Assembly (NCBI GenBank): GCA_017937385.1
Contig: JAGBDR010000035.1
Coordinates: forward strand, 28,323 to 92,322
Length of the DNA stretch: 64,000 bases
Reading direction: 5' to 3'
Source: Parabacteroides sp.
GTDB lineage: Bacteria > Bacteroidota > Bacteroidia > Bacteroidales > Tannerellaceae
The notes beneath the pieces were generated by a model. That model was not told where the DNA came from. It searched no databases and worked only from the letters and a program-made list of their open reading frames with translations. The translations under genes were made by a program, and so were the position numbers. This document shows positions 9,203-19,218 of the stretch, in pieces (within the stretch, counting starts at the first letter, position 1; each line of letters begins with the position of its first letter).

Positions 9203-12200
9203 ATGAAGAAAAGAAAAATTTGTGTGTCACGCGTTTTAAAAGCGACATCTCTGTTCTTCCTTTCCTGTGCCATGTGTGCACAAGCAGAAACGGTCAGTTC
9301 ACAGAGTATACGCATCACACTCAACAAAAACAATGTCCGGTTGGAAAACATCTTGAACGACATTGAAAACCAGACCAATCTGTTGTTCATTTACAACAAA
9401 GATGTAAATGTGAACAAAAAAGTTTCGGTAAAAGCCGAAAACCTTTCTTTGCAGGAAGTCTTGCAAAACCTGTTCGACAACCATGTATCCTTCAAAATCG
9501 AAGGTTCTTACATTGTCCTTTCACCGGCAGGAACGGCAGGCGGCCCGCAACAAGCCAAACACACGATTAAAGGTGTGGTAGAAGACGCTTTAGGTCCTAT
9601 CGTCGGTGCCAATATTGTAGAAAAAGGAACTACAAACGGCACGATCACCGATATGGATGGTAACTTCACACTCAATGTGGCACCGAACGCCGTATTGGTC
9701 ATTTCCTATATCGGCTACAAAGACCAGGAGGTACCGGTAAACAACAAGACGAACATCCAGATTAAATTGGTCGAGGATTCGCAGGCTTTGGATGAAGTGG
9801 TCGTTGTCGGTTACGGTGTCCAAAAACGTGCCTCCGTAACAGGCTCAGTCGCTTCCATCCAAGCCAAGGACATTGCCACGGTCAAAACTCCAAACGTAAG
9901 TAACGCATTGGCAGGTAAGTTGCCGGGCTTGCGTGCCGTACAAAGAAGCGGTGCGCCGGGCGATGATGATGCCAGTATCGACATTCGCGGTTTCGGTAAT
10001 GCATTGGTTATCGTTGACGGTGTGGAGCGCGACTTCAAACAAATCGATGCCAACGATATCGAATCGATCAGCATCCTGAAAGATGCATCCGCTGCCGTTT
10101 ACGGTTTCAAAGGGGCAAACGGGGTTATTTTGGTTACGACTAAGAAAGGAGAAGTCAGCAAACCGAAGATTTCTTACAACGGATATGTCGGTATACAGAA
10201 TATCACACGTTATCCGGAATACTACAATGGATATGAATATGCGACTTTGTATAACGAAGCCCAGCAGAATATCGGTATTTCAGCTCCCTATTCCGCAGAA
10301 GATTTGGAACGTTTCAAACAAGGCATAGGAACAACAGATTGGTACAACGAAGTTATTCGTAAAACCGCTCCATCCACCTACCATAACTTAAGTGTATCTG
10401 GTGGTGCAGAAAAAGTAAAATACTTTTTCTCTCTTGGCCTAACAGACCAAGAAGGTATCTATCGCTCCAAAGCGTTCAACTTCAAGAAATATAACGTCCG
10501 ATCCAATATCAGTGCAGAGATCGTCAAAGGTTTTACGGTTGATTTGCAATTAAGCGGCCGTTTAGATACCCGAATGAAACCGTATGAAGCAGAACCATTA
10601 AGTCGTAGTATCCAAATGGCGAAACCGGTATTCCCGATTTATGCGAACGATAATCCGGACTATTGGTCCAACCCGGGCGATAAAGGTAATCCCGTTCATT
10701 TATCGGATATTGACAATGTTGGTTATGACAGAAGAGACCGTCGGGAATTTAACGGTTCTATTGCTTTAAACTGGCAACTACCGTGGATTAAAGGATTGTC
10801 AGCCAAGGCTCTGTTCTCTTATGATTACAATAACAAATATAGCCGTAAATGGTATAAAGAATATTACGAATATACATACGATGCAGCAAAGGATTCATAT
10901 AATAAATCCGGCAGCCATACCATTTCAGAACTAACCACTCAAAACGACAATTACTTCAGACCGAATGGACAAATTTCGTTGAATTATAAAAACACGTTCG
11001 GCAAACATGATGTTGGGGCTTTGGTTCTGTGGGAATTCAACAACGACCGTACCGACATACTGAAAGCATATCGTCAATTCACGGTCGGAGCTATAGACCA
11101 AATTGATGCCGGAGATAAAACAAATATGAATAACGGTGGTACATCCCGTGTTTCTGCCCATGCCGGTTTGGTCGGTCGTATCAACTATTCTTTCGATAAC
11201 AAATATTTGGCTGAGGTTAGCTTCCGCTACGATGGCTCCTATAAATTCGCACCTGACAATCGTTGGGGCTTCTTCCCTGCCGTATCTTTGGGATGGCGTG
11301 TTTCCGAAGAAGCATTCTTCAAAGAAACACTGCCAATGATTGAGAATTTTAAAATCAGAGGATCATACGGTAAAGTAGGAGATGAAGGTGTAACCGGTTA
11401 TACGGATGATGACGAGAAAGACGGGAAATATAGAGCCTATCAGTATTTAACTGGTTATCGGTATCCTGCCGGAAGTTACATCTTAGGATCCGGTGGTATT
11501 ACAAATGGAGCTAAAGACCGAGGAATGCCCAACTTAGCTTTGACATGGTATGAATCTAAAACCACAAACATCGGGTTTGAAGCATCCGCATTGTCTGGGT
11601 TGGTTAATGTTGAGTTCGATTATTTCGTCCGTAAAAGAAGTGGCCTTTTGACAAAACGTCAACTTACATTACCTACTACTTTCGGCCAGGAACTTCCTGT
11701 TGAAAACTTGAACTCCGACAAAAACCAAGGTTTTGAAATCGTTATCGGACATCGCCATAAGATTGGAGACTTTACATACGATGTAAAAGCCAACTTCTCT
11801 ACTACACGTATTTATAATGAACACGTAGAACGTGCTGCTTCGGCCAATAAATACGATGACTGGAGAAACAACAGCAATAATCGTTATAAAGATATCCAAT
11901 GGGGTAAAGTCTGCATCGGACAGTTCCAGAGCTACGAAGAAATTCTGAACTCCCCGATCCAAGACAACAACGGAAACAAATCGTTAATGCCTGGTGATTT
12001 GAAATTTGAAGACTGGAACCATGACGGTATCATCGACGGAAAAGACGACCAACCGATCGGGCACGGTAAAACACCCCGTATGTACTATGGCTTGAACCTT
12101 TCCGGCGAATACAAAGGGTTCGACCTAACCGTATTCTTCCAAGGTGCAGCCGGCCATGAGGTGTTCACAACCGGAGACTTCATGATGCCATTCATCCAGC

Positions 12201-12586
12201 AGGGATTGGGTAACGGTATCACCCTGAACCTGGACCGTTGGCACAGAGAAGATCCGTCGGATATGAGTAGCGAATGGATTCCGGGATATATGCCCGCTCT
12301 CCGTCCGACCGGTTTTTCGGCAAATGTCAGCACCAATACTTGGACAAGGCAAAAAGCCAACTATTTGCGTCTGAAAACCATAGAAGTCGGATATACATTC
12401 CCCAAAAAATGGATGCAAAGAGCCGGTATCGAAAATCTGCGTGTCTATGTAAACAGTTTCAACACGGCCACTATCACCAGCCGTACCGGTATCATGAAAT
12501 ACATGGACCCGGAAAACAGTGAAAGTATGTTCCGCTATTATCCGCAAATGAAAACATTCAACTTCGGTGTTAATCTAACATTCTAA
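9203..12586 (+). CDS. SusC/RagA-family TonB-linked outer-membrane transporter with STN domain
   Basis: 1127 residues. Order of parts: signal peptide (about 1-29), STN domain (about 45-95, LENILNDIENQTNLLFIYNK), carboxypeptidase-regulatory-like domain (about 113-195, with TNGTITDMDGNFTL), plug (about 200-310, from DEVVVVGYGVQKRASVTGS to ASAAVYGFKGANGVILVTTK), and a barrel ending FGVNLTF. SusC proteins import oligosaccharides with energy from TonB. The STN domain fits control through the FecR/sigma pair just upstream. The SusD partner follows 11 bases downstream. Confidence 0.97.
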   Translation: MKKRKICVSRVLKATSLFFLSCAMCAQAETVSSQSIRITLNKNNVRLENILNDIENQTNLLFIYNKDVNVNKKVSVKAENLSLQEVLQNLFDNHVSFKIEGSYIVLSPAGTAGGPQQAKHTIKGVVEDALGPIVGANIVEKGTTNGTITDMDGNFTLNVAPNAVLVISYIGYKDQEVPVNNKTNIQIKLVEDSQALDEVVVVGYGVQKRASVTGSVASIQAKDIATVKTPNVSNALAGKLPGLRAVQRSGAPGDDDASIDIRGFGNALVIVDGVERDFKQIDANDIESISILKDASAAVYGFKGANGVILVTTKKGEVSKPKISYNGYVGIQNITRYPEYYNGYEYATLYNEAQQNIGISAPYSAEDLERFKQGIGTTDWYNEVIRKTAPSTYHNLSVSGGAEKVKYFFSLGLTDQEGIYRSKAFNFKKYNVRSNISAEIVKGFTVDLQLSGRLDTRMKPYEAEPLSRSIQMAKPVFPIYANDNPDYWSNPGDKGNPVHLSDIDNVGYDRRDRREFNGSIALNWQLPWIKGLSAKALFSYDYNNKYSRKWYKEYYEYTYDAAKDSYNKSGSHTISELTTQNDNYFRPNGQISLNYKNTFGKHDVGALVLWEFNNDRTDILKAYRQFTVGAIDQIDAGDKTNMNNGGTSRVSAHAGLVGRINYSFDNKYLAEVSFRYDGSYKFAPDNRWGFFPAVSLGWRVSEEAFFKETLPMIENFKIRGSYGKVGDEGVTGYTDDDEKDGKYRAYQYLTGYRYPAGSYILGSGGITNGAKDRGMPNLALTWYESKTTNIGFEASALSGLVNVEFDYFVRKRSGLLTKRQLTLPTTFGQELPVENLNSDKNQGFEIVIGHRHKIGDFTYDVKANFSTTRIYNEHVERAASANKYDDWRNNSNNRYKDIQWGKVCIGQFQSYEEILNSPIQDNNGNKSLMPGDLKFEDWNHDGIIDGKDDQPIGHGKTPRMYYGLNLSGEYKGFDLTVFFQGAAGHEVFTTGDFMMPFIQQGLGNGITLNLDRWHREDPSDMSSEWIPGYMPALRPTGFSANVSTNTWTRQKANYLRLKTIEVGYTFPKKWMQRAGIENLRVYVNSFNTATITSRTGIMKYMDPENSESMFRYYPQMKTFNFGVNLTF

Positions 12587-12597
12587 AAAAAAGAACA

Positions 12598-14445
12598 ATG
12601 AAGACAACAATTATAAAAACAATCGGATGTGGATTACTTTTGTTAGGTACGACTGCTTGTGCCGACTACCTTGAAAAAGAATCTTTCGACATCATAACAC
12701 CTGACCAAGTTTGGAAAGATCCCAAATTGATCAACGGTGTAATGGTTAATTTATATGACGGCATGAACCTGGAAGATTTCAATTACTGGTATCGTGATTC
12801 ATGGCGCTTGATGAACGCTTCCTCCATGTCAGACGAAGCACAAGGCTCTTTCCAGAAAGATCCTCTCTTTGATAATGCCAATGCTACATACACGTATGAG
12901 GATGCTTTGTTTGAACAAAAATTTTCAGATCGTTATAAGAATATCCGGAACTGCAACGACTTTATCAGCCAGTTGCAGGAAGCGACCTCCCTTTCCGATT
13001 CTGAAAAGAAACTGTTGTTGGCTGAATCCCGCTTCATCCGTGCCATGCATTATTTCACATTAGTAAAACGATACGGAGGCGTTCCTCTTATCGATGAACC
13101 CCAAGTATATGATTCGAACAACCTGGAAGCACTGATGGTTCCCCGTAATAAGGAAGTCGAAGTTTATGATTTCATTGTCAAAGAATGTCAGGAAGCAGCA
13201 CAAGACCTTCCCGATACAAGAAGTTCAGATGCCAAATACAGAGCCAACAAATACGTTGCCTTAGCTTTATGCTCACGTGCTGCCCTATATGCCGGTTCAA
13301 TTGCCCGTTATGGGACTGTGCAACTGGATGGTCTTGTCGGAATCCCGACATCTGAAGCAGACCGTTTTTTCCAAATCTCCTATGATGTTTCAAAAGCTAT
13401 CATCGCTTCCGGCCATTATGCCTTGTATAACAAGAAAGCAGATAACAAAGCGCAGAACTATTGCGATATGTTTCTGAAAGGGAACGGGGATAACGGAGAA
13501 TATATTTTCCAGAAACAATATAACGTTGCCGGTGGAAAAGGGCACGACTGGGACAAACGCAACGCGCCTTTCTCTTACCGTGGAGGCGGCTGGGGATGTG
13601 GTATCGCTCCTACCCTTGAAATGGTGGAGGCATACGAGTATACAGATGGTTCCAAAGGGACTCTGAAACTGGAAGAGAATGGCAAACCCCGTCGTTTTGA
13701 TGACCCATACGAACTTTTTGCCGGCAAAGACCCGCGCCTGTTTGCTTCCGTTTACTTGCCGGGGTCTCCTTGCCAGAACACAAAGGTTGAATGGAAAAGA
13801 GGCATCATCGTTTCCGACAACGAAAGGTACCAGGCGACCAGCCAACCAGACGGAGGAAACACTGTTGAAATCAATGGCGTCACATACAGCACATCAGGAA
13901 AAGATGGAGGAGCGGACGCTGGTGACGCTTCCAAGACAAGCTTCTATCAGAAGAAATTCTTCGACGAGACACTAACTGATATGAATATGGGCAAGTCGGA
14001 AACTCCGTGGCCGGTTTTCCGTTTAGGAGAAATTTATCTAAATTGGGCGGAAGCAGCCATGGAGTTGAACAAATCGTCCGAAGCATTGGAAGCAGTCAAC
14101 AAGATCCGTGAACGTGCAGGAATCGCCTTATTGTCAAGCATCAATATGGACAAAGTACGTCACGAGCGCCGAGTGGAACTGGCATTCGAAGGACATCGTT
14201 TCTGGGATATGAAACGTTGGAGGATTGCTCACTTAGATGTAGCACAAGGCGGTTTGAATGGATTCAGAGGAACAGCACTGTATCCTTGGTATGATATTCG
14301 TGATGGAAAATATGTTTTTGAAAGAGGTACAAATCCTCCCAAACAATTGCGTATTTTCTTGGAAAAGAATTACTATACCAAAATCAACCAGGACGATATG
14401 AATTCAAATCCGAATCTCATTCAGAACCCGGGTTATACCAATTAA
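12598..14445 (+). CDS. SusD/RagB-family glycan-binding lipoprotein
   Basis: 615 residues. The signal peptide ends in a lipobox (LLGTTAC, cysteine 21), so the protein is anchored to the outer membrane and probably displayed on the surface. The SusD fold is shown by helices such as LAESRFIRAMHYFTLVKRYG and the C-terminal RLGEIYLNWAEAAMELNKSS with VNKIRERAGIALL and VELAFEGHRFWDMKRWR. It pairs with the SusC gene ending 11 bases upstream. The bound glycan is not readable from the sequence; the downstream GH130 and GH2 genes suggest a mannose-containing substrate (inference). Confidence 0.96.
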   Translation: MKTTIIKTIGCGLLLLGTTACADYLEKESFDIITPDQVWKDPKLINGVMVNLYDGMNLEDFNYWYRDSWRLMNASSMSDEAQGSFQKDPLFDNANATYTYEDALFEQKFSDRYKNIRNCNDFISQLQEATSLSDSEKKLLLAESRFIRAMHYFTLVKRYGGVPLIDEPQVYDSNNLEALMVPRNKEVEVYDFIVKECQEAAQDLPDTRSSDAKYRANKYVALALCSRAALYAGSIARYGTVQLDGLVGIPTSEADRFFQISYDVSKAIIASGHYALYNKKADNKAQNYCDMFLKGNGDNGEYIFQKQYNVAGGKGHDWDKRNAPFSYRGGGWGCGIAPTLEMVEAYEYTDGSKGTLKLEENGKPRRFDDPYELFAGKDPRLFASVYLPGSPCQNTKVEWKRGIIVSDNERYQATSQPDGGNTVEINGVTYSTSGKDGGADAGDASKTSFYQKKFFDETLTDMNMGKSETPWPVFRLGEIYLNWAEAAMELNKSSEALEAVNKIRERAGIALLSSINMDKVRHERRVELAFEGHRFWDMKRWRIAHLDVAQGGLNGFRGTALYPWYDIRDGKYVFERGTNPPKQLRIFLEKNYYTKINQDDMNSNPNLIQNPGYTN

Positions 14446-14461
14446 TCATCTAATTTAGAAA

Positions 14462-15163
14462 ATGAATATGAAAAAGATAAGTTTATTATTGATGGCCGTT
14501 TGCTCATTCTGCTTCACAAGCTGTTTGAGCGATCTGGATAATTATGAATCTCCCAACGGAGGTATCAAGGGATACATCCTGGATGCGGAAACGAATGAAC
14601 CGATTCCTCTGCCCGTGCAAGGATCTACCGGTGTTATCGTCAATATGTTCGAGCAGAACACGGATGCTACACAATCTGTCGATTTTTATGCAAAGGCTGA
14701 CGGCTCATACGAAAATTCAAAGCTGTTTAATTGTGACTATAAGATCGTTGTTAACGGTCCGTTCGTTTCTCCTTGCGAAGAGTTTGTCACTGTAAAGGGA
14801 CAGACCACATTGGATTTGAAGGTAACTCCATACGCAAGAATCGACGCTTCGGCCCAAGTTTCAGGCAAGAAAATCACCATCACATACAAGGTGAATCCGA
14901 CAAACAGCAGTTTCAATGTATCTGAAGTGTATGGCTACTGGAACTTTGCTCCGGGTGTTGATAACGGAAATGCCAACCAAGCAGGAAAGCAGACCGTCAA
15001 GGATTCGGAAGGTACCATTGTCTTTGATTTGGAAAACGACAAGACATTCCAGGACAATCTGTACAAAATCCAAAAGAATGGTAACAAAATATATGTACGT
15101 GTCGGTGCTAAAACCGAAGGAAAAATCAATTACAGCACAATCAGTGAAGTAATTGTCCAATAA
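14462..15163 (+). CDS. DUF3823-family surface lipoprotein
   Basis: 233 residues with a lipoprotein signal (MAVCSFCFTSC, cysteine 21). The mature part begins SDLDNYESPNGGIKGYILDAETNEPI, which matches the DUF3823 family found just after SusC/SusD pairs. The second half looks like a beta-sandwich. It is probably an extra glycan-binding lipoprotein of this locus, comparable in place to SusE/SusF. The gene begins 16 bases after the SusD stop and is followed by a terminator hairpin. Confidence 0.85.
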   Translation: MNMKKISLLLMAVCSFCFTSCLSDLDNYESPNGGIKGYILDAETNEPIPLPVQGSTGVIVNMFEQNTDATQSVDFYAKADGSYENSKLFNCDYKIVVNGPFVSPCEEFVTVKGQTTLDLKVTPYARIDASAQVSGKKITITYKVNPTNSSFNVSEVYGYWNFAPGVDNGNANQAGKQTVKDSEGTIVFDLENDKTFQDNLYKIQKNGNKIYVRVGAKTEGKINYSTISEVIVQ

Positions 15164-15176
15164 AAATCTTAATTTT

Positions 15177-15220
15177 GGCACAGATATTCCAAATGACAAA
15201 AAGGATATCTGTGCCTTTTT
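15177..15220 (+). terminator. Intrinsic terminator or attenuator after the susCD-DUF3823 genes
   Basis: Arms 15177-15189 (ggcacagatattc) and 15203-15215 (ggatatctgtgcc) form an ~11-bp stem followed by a run of T at 15215-15220. It lies between the DUF3823 stop and the GH130 start, so it could make expression of the enzymes lower than that of the binding and transport proteins. Confidence 0.75.
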
Positions 15221-15233
15221 AATTCTTTCGAAC

Positions 15234-16373
15234 ATGAAAAAAAGTATCTTATCAATCAGTTTGGCTCTTCTTCCTTTATGGGGGTATTGCCAGAATATTT
15301 TACCGGACTGGGCCTTAGGCGGTTTTGTCAGGCCGGAAAAAGTTAATCCGATTATCACTCCGAATCCTTCAAATCTGTTTGACTGTCCGATGCGCGGTCA
15401 AAAAGTGGGTTGGGAAGAGAGCGATGTGTTCAATCCGGCTGCGACCGTTAAAGACGGGAAAATCTGTGTCCTTTATCGTGCCGAAGACAATTCGGCTACC
15501 GGTATCGGGAAACGAACTTCGCGCATCGGATTAGCCGAATCGAAAGATGGCATCCACATGAAACGGAGAAAGACACCGGTCATGTATCCAGCTCAAGATA
15601 ATGTAAAAGAGTTTGAATGGGAAGGTGGGTGCGAAGACCCGCGCGTGACCATGACGGAAGACGGCCTGTATGTCATGGCCTACACTTCCTGGAACCGGAA
15701 AGTGGCACGCCTCTGCATCGCCACTTCACGCGACCTGGTCAAATGGGAAAAACACGGCCCGGCTTTTGCCAAAGCCTACAACGGACGTTTCAAGGACCTC
15801 TTCTGCAAATCCGGTTCGATGGTGACAACGATCAAAGACGGGAAACAAGTACTGACGAAAATCGGAGGCAAATACTTCATGTATTGGGGAGAACATGCTG
15901 TTTACGCTGCAACTTCTGATGATCTGGTCAACTGGACACCGATATTGGACAAGAAGAACGAACTGGCAACCGTCATCAAGCCTCGTCCCCAATACTTCGA
16001 CAGTGCCCTGACAGAGTGCGGTCCTCCTGCTATCCTGACAGACAAAGGGATCGTCTTGCTCTACAATGGCAAGAACCAGACAAACGACAGCAAGCGCGAC
16101 AAGCGTTTCACGGCTGGAGCTTATTGTGCCGGACAAATTCTGACCGATCCGAAAGAACCGATGAAAGTGCTGCAACGTTTGGACGTCCCTTTCTTCCGCC
16201 CGATGGCTCCATTCGAAAAGAGCGGACAGTATGTCGACGGGACCGTCTTTATCGAAGGTCTGGTCTTTTTCAAAAACAAGTGGTATCTCTATTACGGATG
16301 TGCAGATTCGCAGGTCAGCGTAGCCATTTACGACCCGGCTAAGAAAACTCCTGGCGACCCAATACCCAATTAA
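15234..16373 (+). CDS. Secreted glycoside hydrolase family 130 (beta-mannoside phosphorylase/mannosidase-like)
   Basis: 379 residues from ATG 15234, chosen because it gives a signal peptide (MKKSILSISLALLPLWGYCQ); the longer frame from 15153 would overlap the previous gene and read through the terminator. GH130 five-bladed propeller features are visible: DVFNPAATVKDGKICVLYRAED, WEGGCEDPRVT, and a later ECGPPAIL. GH130 enzymes act on beta-mannosidic linkages by phosphorolysis or hydrolysis. An exported enzyme has little free phosphate, which favours hydrolysis (inference). A GH2 gene follows 11 bases downstream. Confidence 0.85.
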   Translation: MKKSILSISLALLPLWGYCQNILPDWALGGFVRPEKVNPIITPNPSNLFDCPMRGQKVGWEESDVFNPAATVKDGKICVLYRAEDNSATGIGKRTSRIGLAESKDGIHMKRRKTPVMYPAQDNVKEFEWEGGCEDPRVTMTEDGLYVMAYTSWNRKVARLCIATSRDLVKWEKHGPAFAKAYNGRFKDLFCKSGSMVTTIKDGKQVLTKIGGKYFMYWGEHAVYAATSDDLVNWTPILDKKNELATVIKPRPQYFDSALTECGPPAILTDKGIVLLYNGKNQTNDSKRDKRFTAGAYCAGQILTDPKEPMKVLQRLDVPFFRPMAPFEKSGQYVDGTVFIEGLVFFKNKWYLYYGCADSQVSVAIYDPAKKTPGDPIPN

Positions 16374-16384
16374 AAACATCATTC

Positions 16385-19075
16385 ATGAAACGCATTTTTA
16401 CAGAAATATTTTTGCTTTTGTCTGCCTGCTTTATACAAGCCCAGACAACCAATTATTATCAGAACCCGGACCGAATATATCTGGACTCCAAAGAAGGACA
16501 CAATGGAAGTTTTGCCTGGCAGATGTATAAGGCCGATGAAACAAAAGATCCGGCTGAAAAGATTTCACAACCCGGTTATCAGACGGGACAATGGATGCCG
16601 GCAATTGTTCCGGGTACGGTCCTGAATTCCTTGGTCCACAACCAAGTGTATCCGGAGCCTTACTTCGGCATGAATAATAAATTGGATAAGGGAATCATCC
16701 CTGACCTTGCCAAAGCGGGACGCGATTTCTATACCTATTGGTTCCGTACAGAATTTGACGTACCGGAAAACTACAAAGATAAAATCGTCTGGCTCCAGGT
16801 TGACGGTATCAACTACCGTGCCGAAATATGGGTAAACGGTCATCTACTCGGTAATATGTCCGGTATGTTCAAGCCGGAATACATCAATATCACCGATTTC
16901 GCCCGTATCGGCCAAAAGAACGCTTTAGCCATCAAGGTTTACCCGGTTGATATGCCGGGAACCATCAAACCGAAACAATGGGGAGCCGCCGGCGAGTTTC
17001 ACAATGGCGGAGACGGGAATATCGGTTTGAACACCACCATGTTGATGAGCGTCGGTTGGGATTTCACATTCAACGATGGTATCCGGGACCGGAACACCGG
17101 TATCTGGAAAAACATCAGCCTCTATGCGACAGACAAAGCGGTTATCCGCCATCCGTTCATCAAATCCGAACTTGCCAAACCCCACTACGATTTGGCCAAA
17201 GAGACGGTCAGCGTAGAGGTGACAAACCCGACACAACGGGGCGTAAAATGTACGGTCAAAGGAGAAATCACCGGTGAGAACATCACGTTCAGCAAAGACC
17301 TGAACCTGTTCAGAGGGGAAACACGGGAGATCCGCTTCACTCCGGAAGAATTTCCACAGCTGGCCATCAAAAATCCGCGCTTATGGTGGCCGATCTTCAA
17401 AGGGGAACCTGAATTGTATGAGCTGAAACTGACCGTAAGCATAGACGGAAAAGTGTCTGACGAAACGAAAACCCGTTTCGGTATCCGGGAAATCACATCC
17501 GACCAAAATACGCCTGACAAATCCCGCCAATTCTATGTGAACGGCAAGAAGTTGTTTATCCGGGGAACCAACTGGATTCCGGAAGGGATGCTCCGTACCT
17601 CTGACGAACGGACATACGCGGAATTGCGTTACACAAAGCAATCCGGTATCAACCTGATCCGTATGTGGGGAGGCGGAATTGCCGAATCGGATTATTTCTT
17701 CCAGCTCTGTGACGAAATGGGACTCCTTGTCTGGCAGGAATTCTGGATGACCGGAGACACGAAACATCCGCAAGACAAAGACCTATATTTAAGCAATGTC
17801 GAAGCTACGGTTAAACGCCTGCGCAACCATCCTTCATTGGCCTACTATGTTTCATCCAATGAAAGCACGGAAATGCCGGGAGCCAAAGAACTGATCATGA
17901 AATTAGACGGCACACGCGGATATCAGATGCAATCGGAATGCGACGGTGTACATGATGGCAGCCCCTACAAACAGGTAAACCCGATGCAGCACTACGAAAA
18001 TACGGCATCCGAACGCGGTAGCCGTGTAGATGGTTTCAATCCGGAATATGGCGCACCTACCATTCCGACAGTCGAAACCCTCCGTGAAGTGATGGACGAA
18101 AAAGACCTTTGGCCAATCAATAAAAAAGTATGGGATTATCATGATGGTGGGGGATTCCACTTGATGTCGACCCTGTACACGGACTTGACCAACCAGTATG
18201 GTCCCTCCTCTTCCATCGAAGAGTTTGCCATGAAAGGCCAGGCAGTCGGTGCCATGAACTCCAAATCCATCTGGGAGGTCTGGAACTATAACAAACTCAA
18301 CTATGGAGACCGTTATGCCTCCGGATTATTGTTCTGGTATCATAACTGCCCCGTCAGTCAGGTTTGCGCCCGTATGTGGGACTATTCCTTGGAACCGACT
18401 GCCTCTTTATACCATACTCAGAACGCATTGGAACCGCTTCACGCACAGTTTGATTACCTGAAAAATACGGTTTCCGTCTACAATGATTACTATCAGGCAT
18501 TCAAGAACTATAAAGTATCTGCCGAAGTGTATGATTTGAATAGCAAGAAGGTGTGGAGCAAAAGCCAGAAAATCGATATCCCGGAAGACGGTGTCGTAAA
18601 CGATATCTTCACAATCGACTTTCCCCAAAACATCACACAGGTTCATTTCATCAAACTACGCCTGTTCGATGCGAACGGAAAAGAGGTTGCCAATACTTTC
18701 TACTGGCGTTCCAAAGACAAGTATGAAGGCCGCAAGACCCTAACCGGCCCGACCTCATCCGGATTCGAAGAGCTGTCGAAATTGAAACAGGTGCAACTGA
18801 AAATCCGCTACAAAACATACCAAGAAGACGACCGGCATTTCATCAAAGCCGAAATAAAGAATCCGTCTTCAACCGTAGCCTTTTTCACCCAGCTTCAATT
18901 ACTCGATCCGGATAAAAAACCGGTGCGTCCCAGTTTCTATACGGACAACTTCTTCTCTCTTTTGCCGGGAGAAAGCAAAACCGTCATCATAGAAACGGCC
19001 GAAAGCGATATGCCGTCCAAACCAACGTTCGTTGTGAAAGGTTGGAATATCAAACCGAGCAATTTCAACTTATAA
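16385..19075 (+). CDS. Secreted glycoside hydrolase family 2 (beta-mannosidase/exo-glucosaminidase-like)
   Basis: 896 residues with a signal peptide (FTEIFLLLSACFIQAQ). The GH2 order is visible: sugar-binding domain (about 40-220, with YRAEIWVNGHLLGN), an Ig-like domain, the TIM barrel beginning near FYVNGKKLFIRGTNWIP and INLIRMWGGG, then further Ig-like domains. The acid/base glutamate is probably in YVSSNEST and the nucleophile in FNPEYGAP. This architecture is typical of beta-mannosidases and exo-beta-glucosaminidases of GH2. With the adjacent GH130 it suggests a beta-mannoside substrate. It closes the locus; the palindrome at 19103 may end the transcript. Confidence 0.88.
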   Translation: MKRIFTEIFLLLSACFIQAQTTNYYQNPDRIYLDSKEGHNGSFAWQMYKADETKDPAEKISQPGYQTGQWMPAIVPGTVLNSLVHNQVYPEPYFGMNNKLDKGIIPDLAKAGRDFYTYWFRTEFDVPENYKDKIVWLQVDGINYRAEIWVNGHLLGNMSGMFKPEYINITDFARIGQKNALAIKVYPVDMPGTIKPKQWGAAGEFHNGGDGNIGLNTTMLMSVGWDFTFNDGIRDRNTGIWKNISLYATDKAVIRHPFIKSELAKPHYDLAKETVSVEVTNPTQRGVKCTVKGEITGENITFSKDLNLFRGETREIRFTPEEFPQLAIKNPRLWWPIFKGEPELYELKLTVSIDGKVSDETKTRFGIREITSDQNTPDKSRQFYVNGKKLFIRGTNWIPEGMLRTSDERTYAELRYTKQSGINLIRMWGGGIAESDYFFQLCDEMGLLVWQEFWMTGDTKHPQDKDLYLSNVEATVKRLRNHPSLAYYVSSNESTEMPGAKELIMKLDGTRGYQMQSECDGVHDGSPYKQVNPMQHYENTASERGSRVDGFNPEYGAPTIPTVETLREVMDEKDLWPINKKVWDYHDGGGFHLMSTLYTDLTNQYGPSSSIEEFAMKGQAVGAMNSKSIWEVWNYNKLNYGDRYASGLLFWYHNCPVSQVCARMWDYSLEPTASLYHTQNALEPLHAQFDYLKNTVSVYNDYYQAFKNYKVSAEVYDLNSKKVWSKSQKIDIPEDGVVNDIFTIDFPQNITQVHFIKLRLFDANGKEVANTFYWRSKDKYEGRKTLTGPTSSGFEELSKLKQVQLKIRYKTYQEDDRHFIKAEIKNPSSTVAFFTQLQLLDPDKKPVRPSFYTDNFFSLLPGESKTVIIETAESDMPSKPTFVVKGWNIKPSNFNL

Positions 19076-19102
19076 GCTACAGACAGGTAAATGGAAAACG
19101 AC

Positions 19103-19129
19103 AAAAGGCGCCTACAGCGCCTTTTGACA
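19103..19129. terminator. Palindrome of the composite repeat family, probable terminator
   Basis: The core aaaaggcgc-ctaca-gcgcctttt is a 9-bp stem with a 5-base loop and a T run, placed 28 bases after the GH2 stop. It is the same gcgcctacagcgc core that ends the composite repeats at 0.6 and 24.7 kb, here without the rest of the element. Confidence 0.7.
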
Positions 19130-19218
19130 CTGCTTGTCATCAACTTTTCTGGAGAAATTTCGCATCAACACAACCATAACTGAAATTGTTTCCGTACTTT
19201 TGCCGAAAATTTACGATT

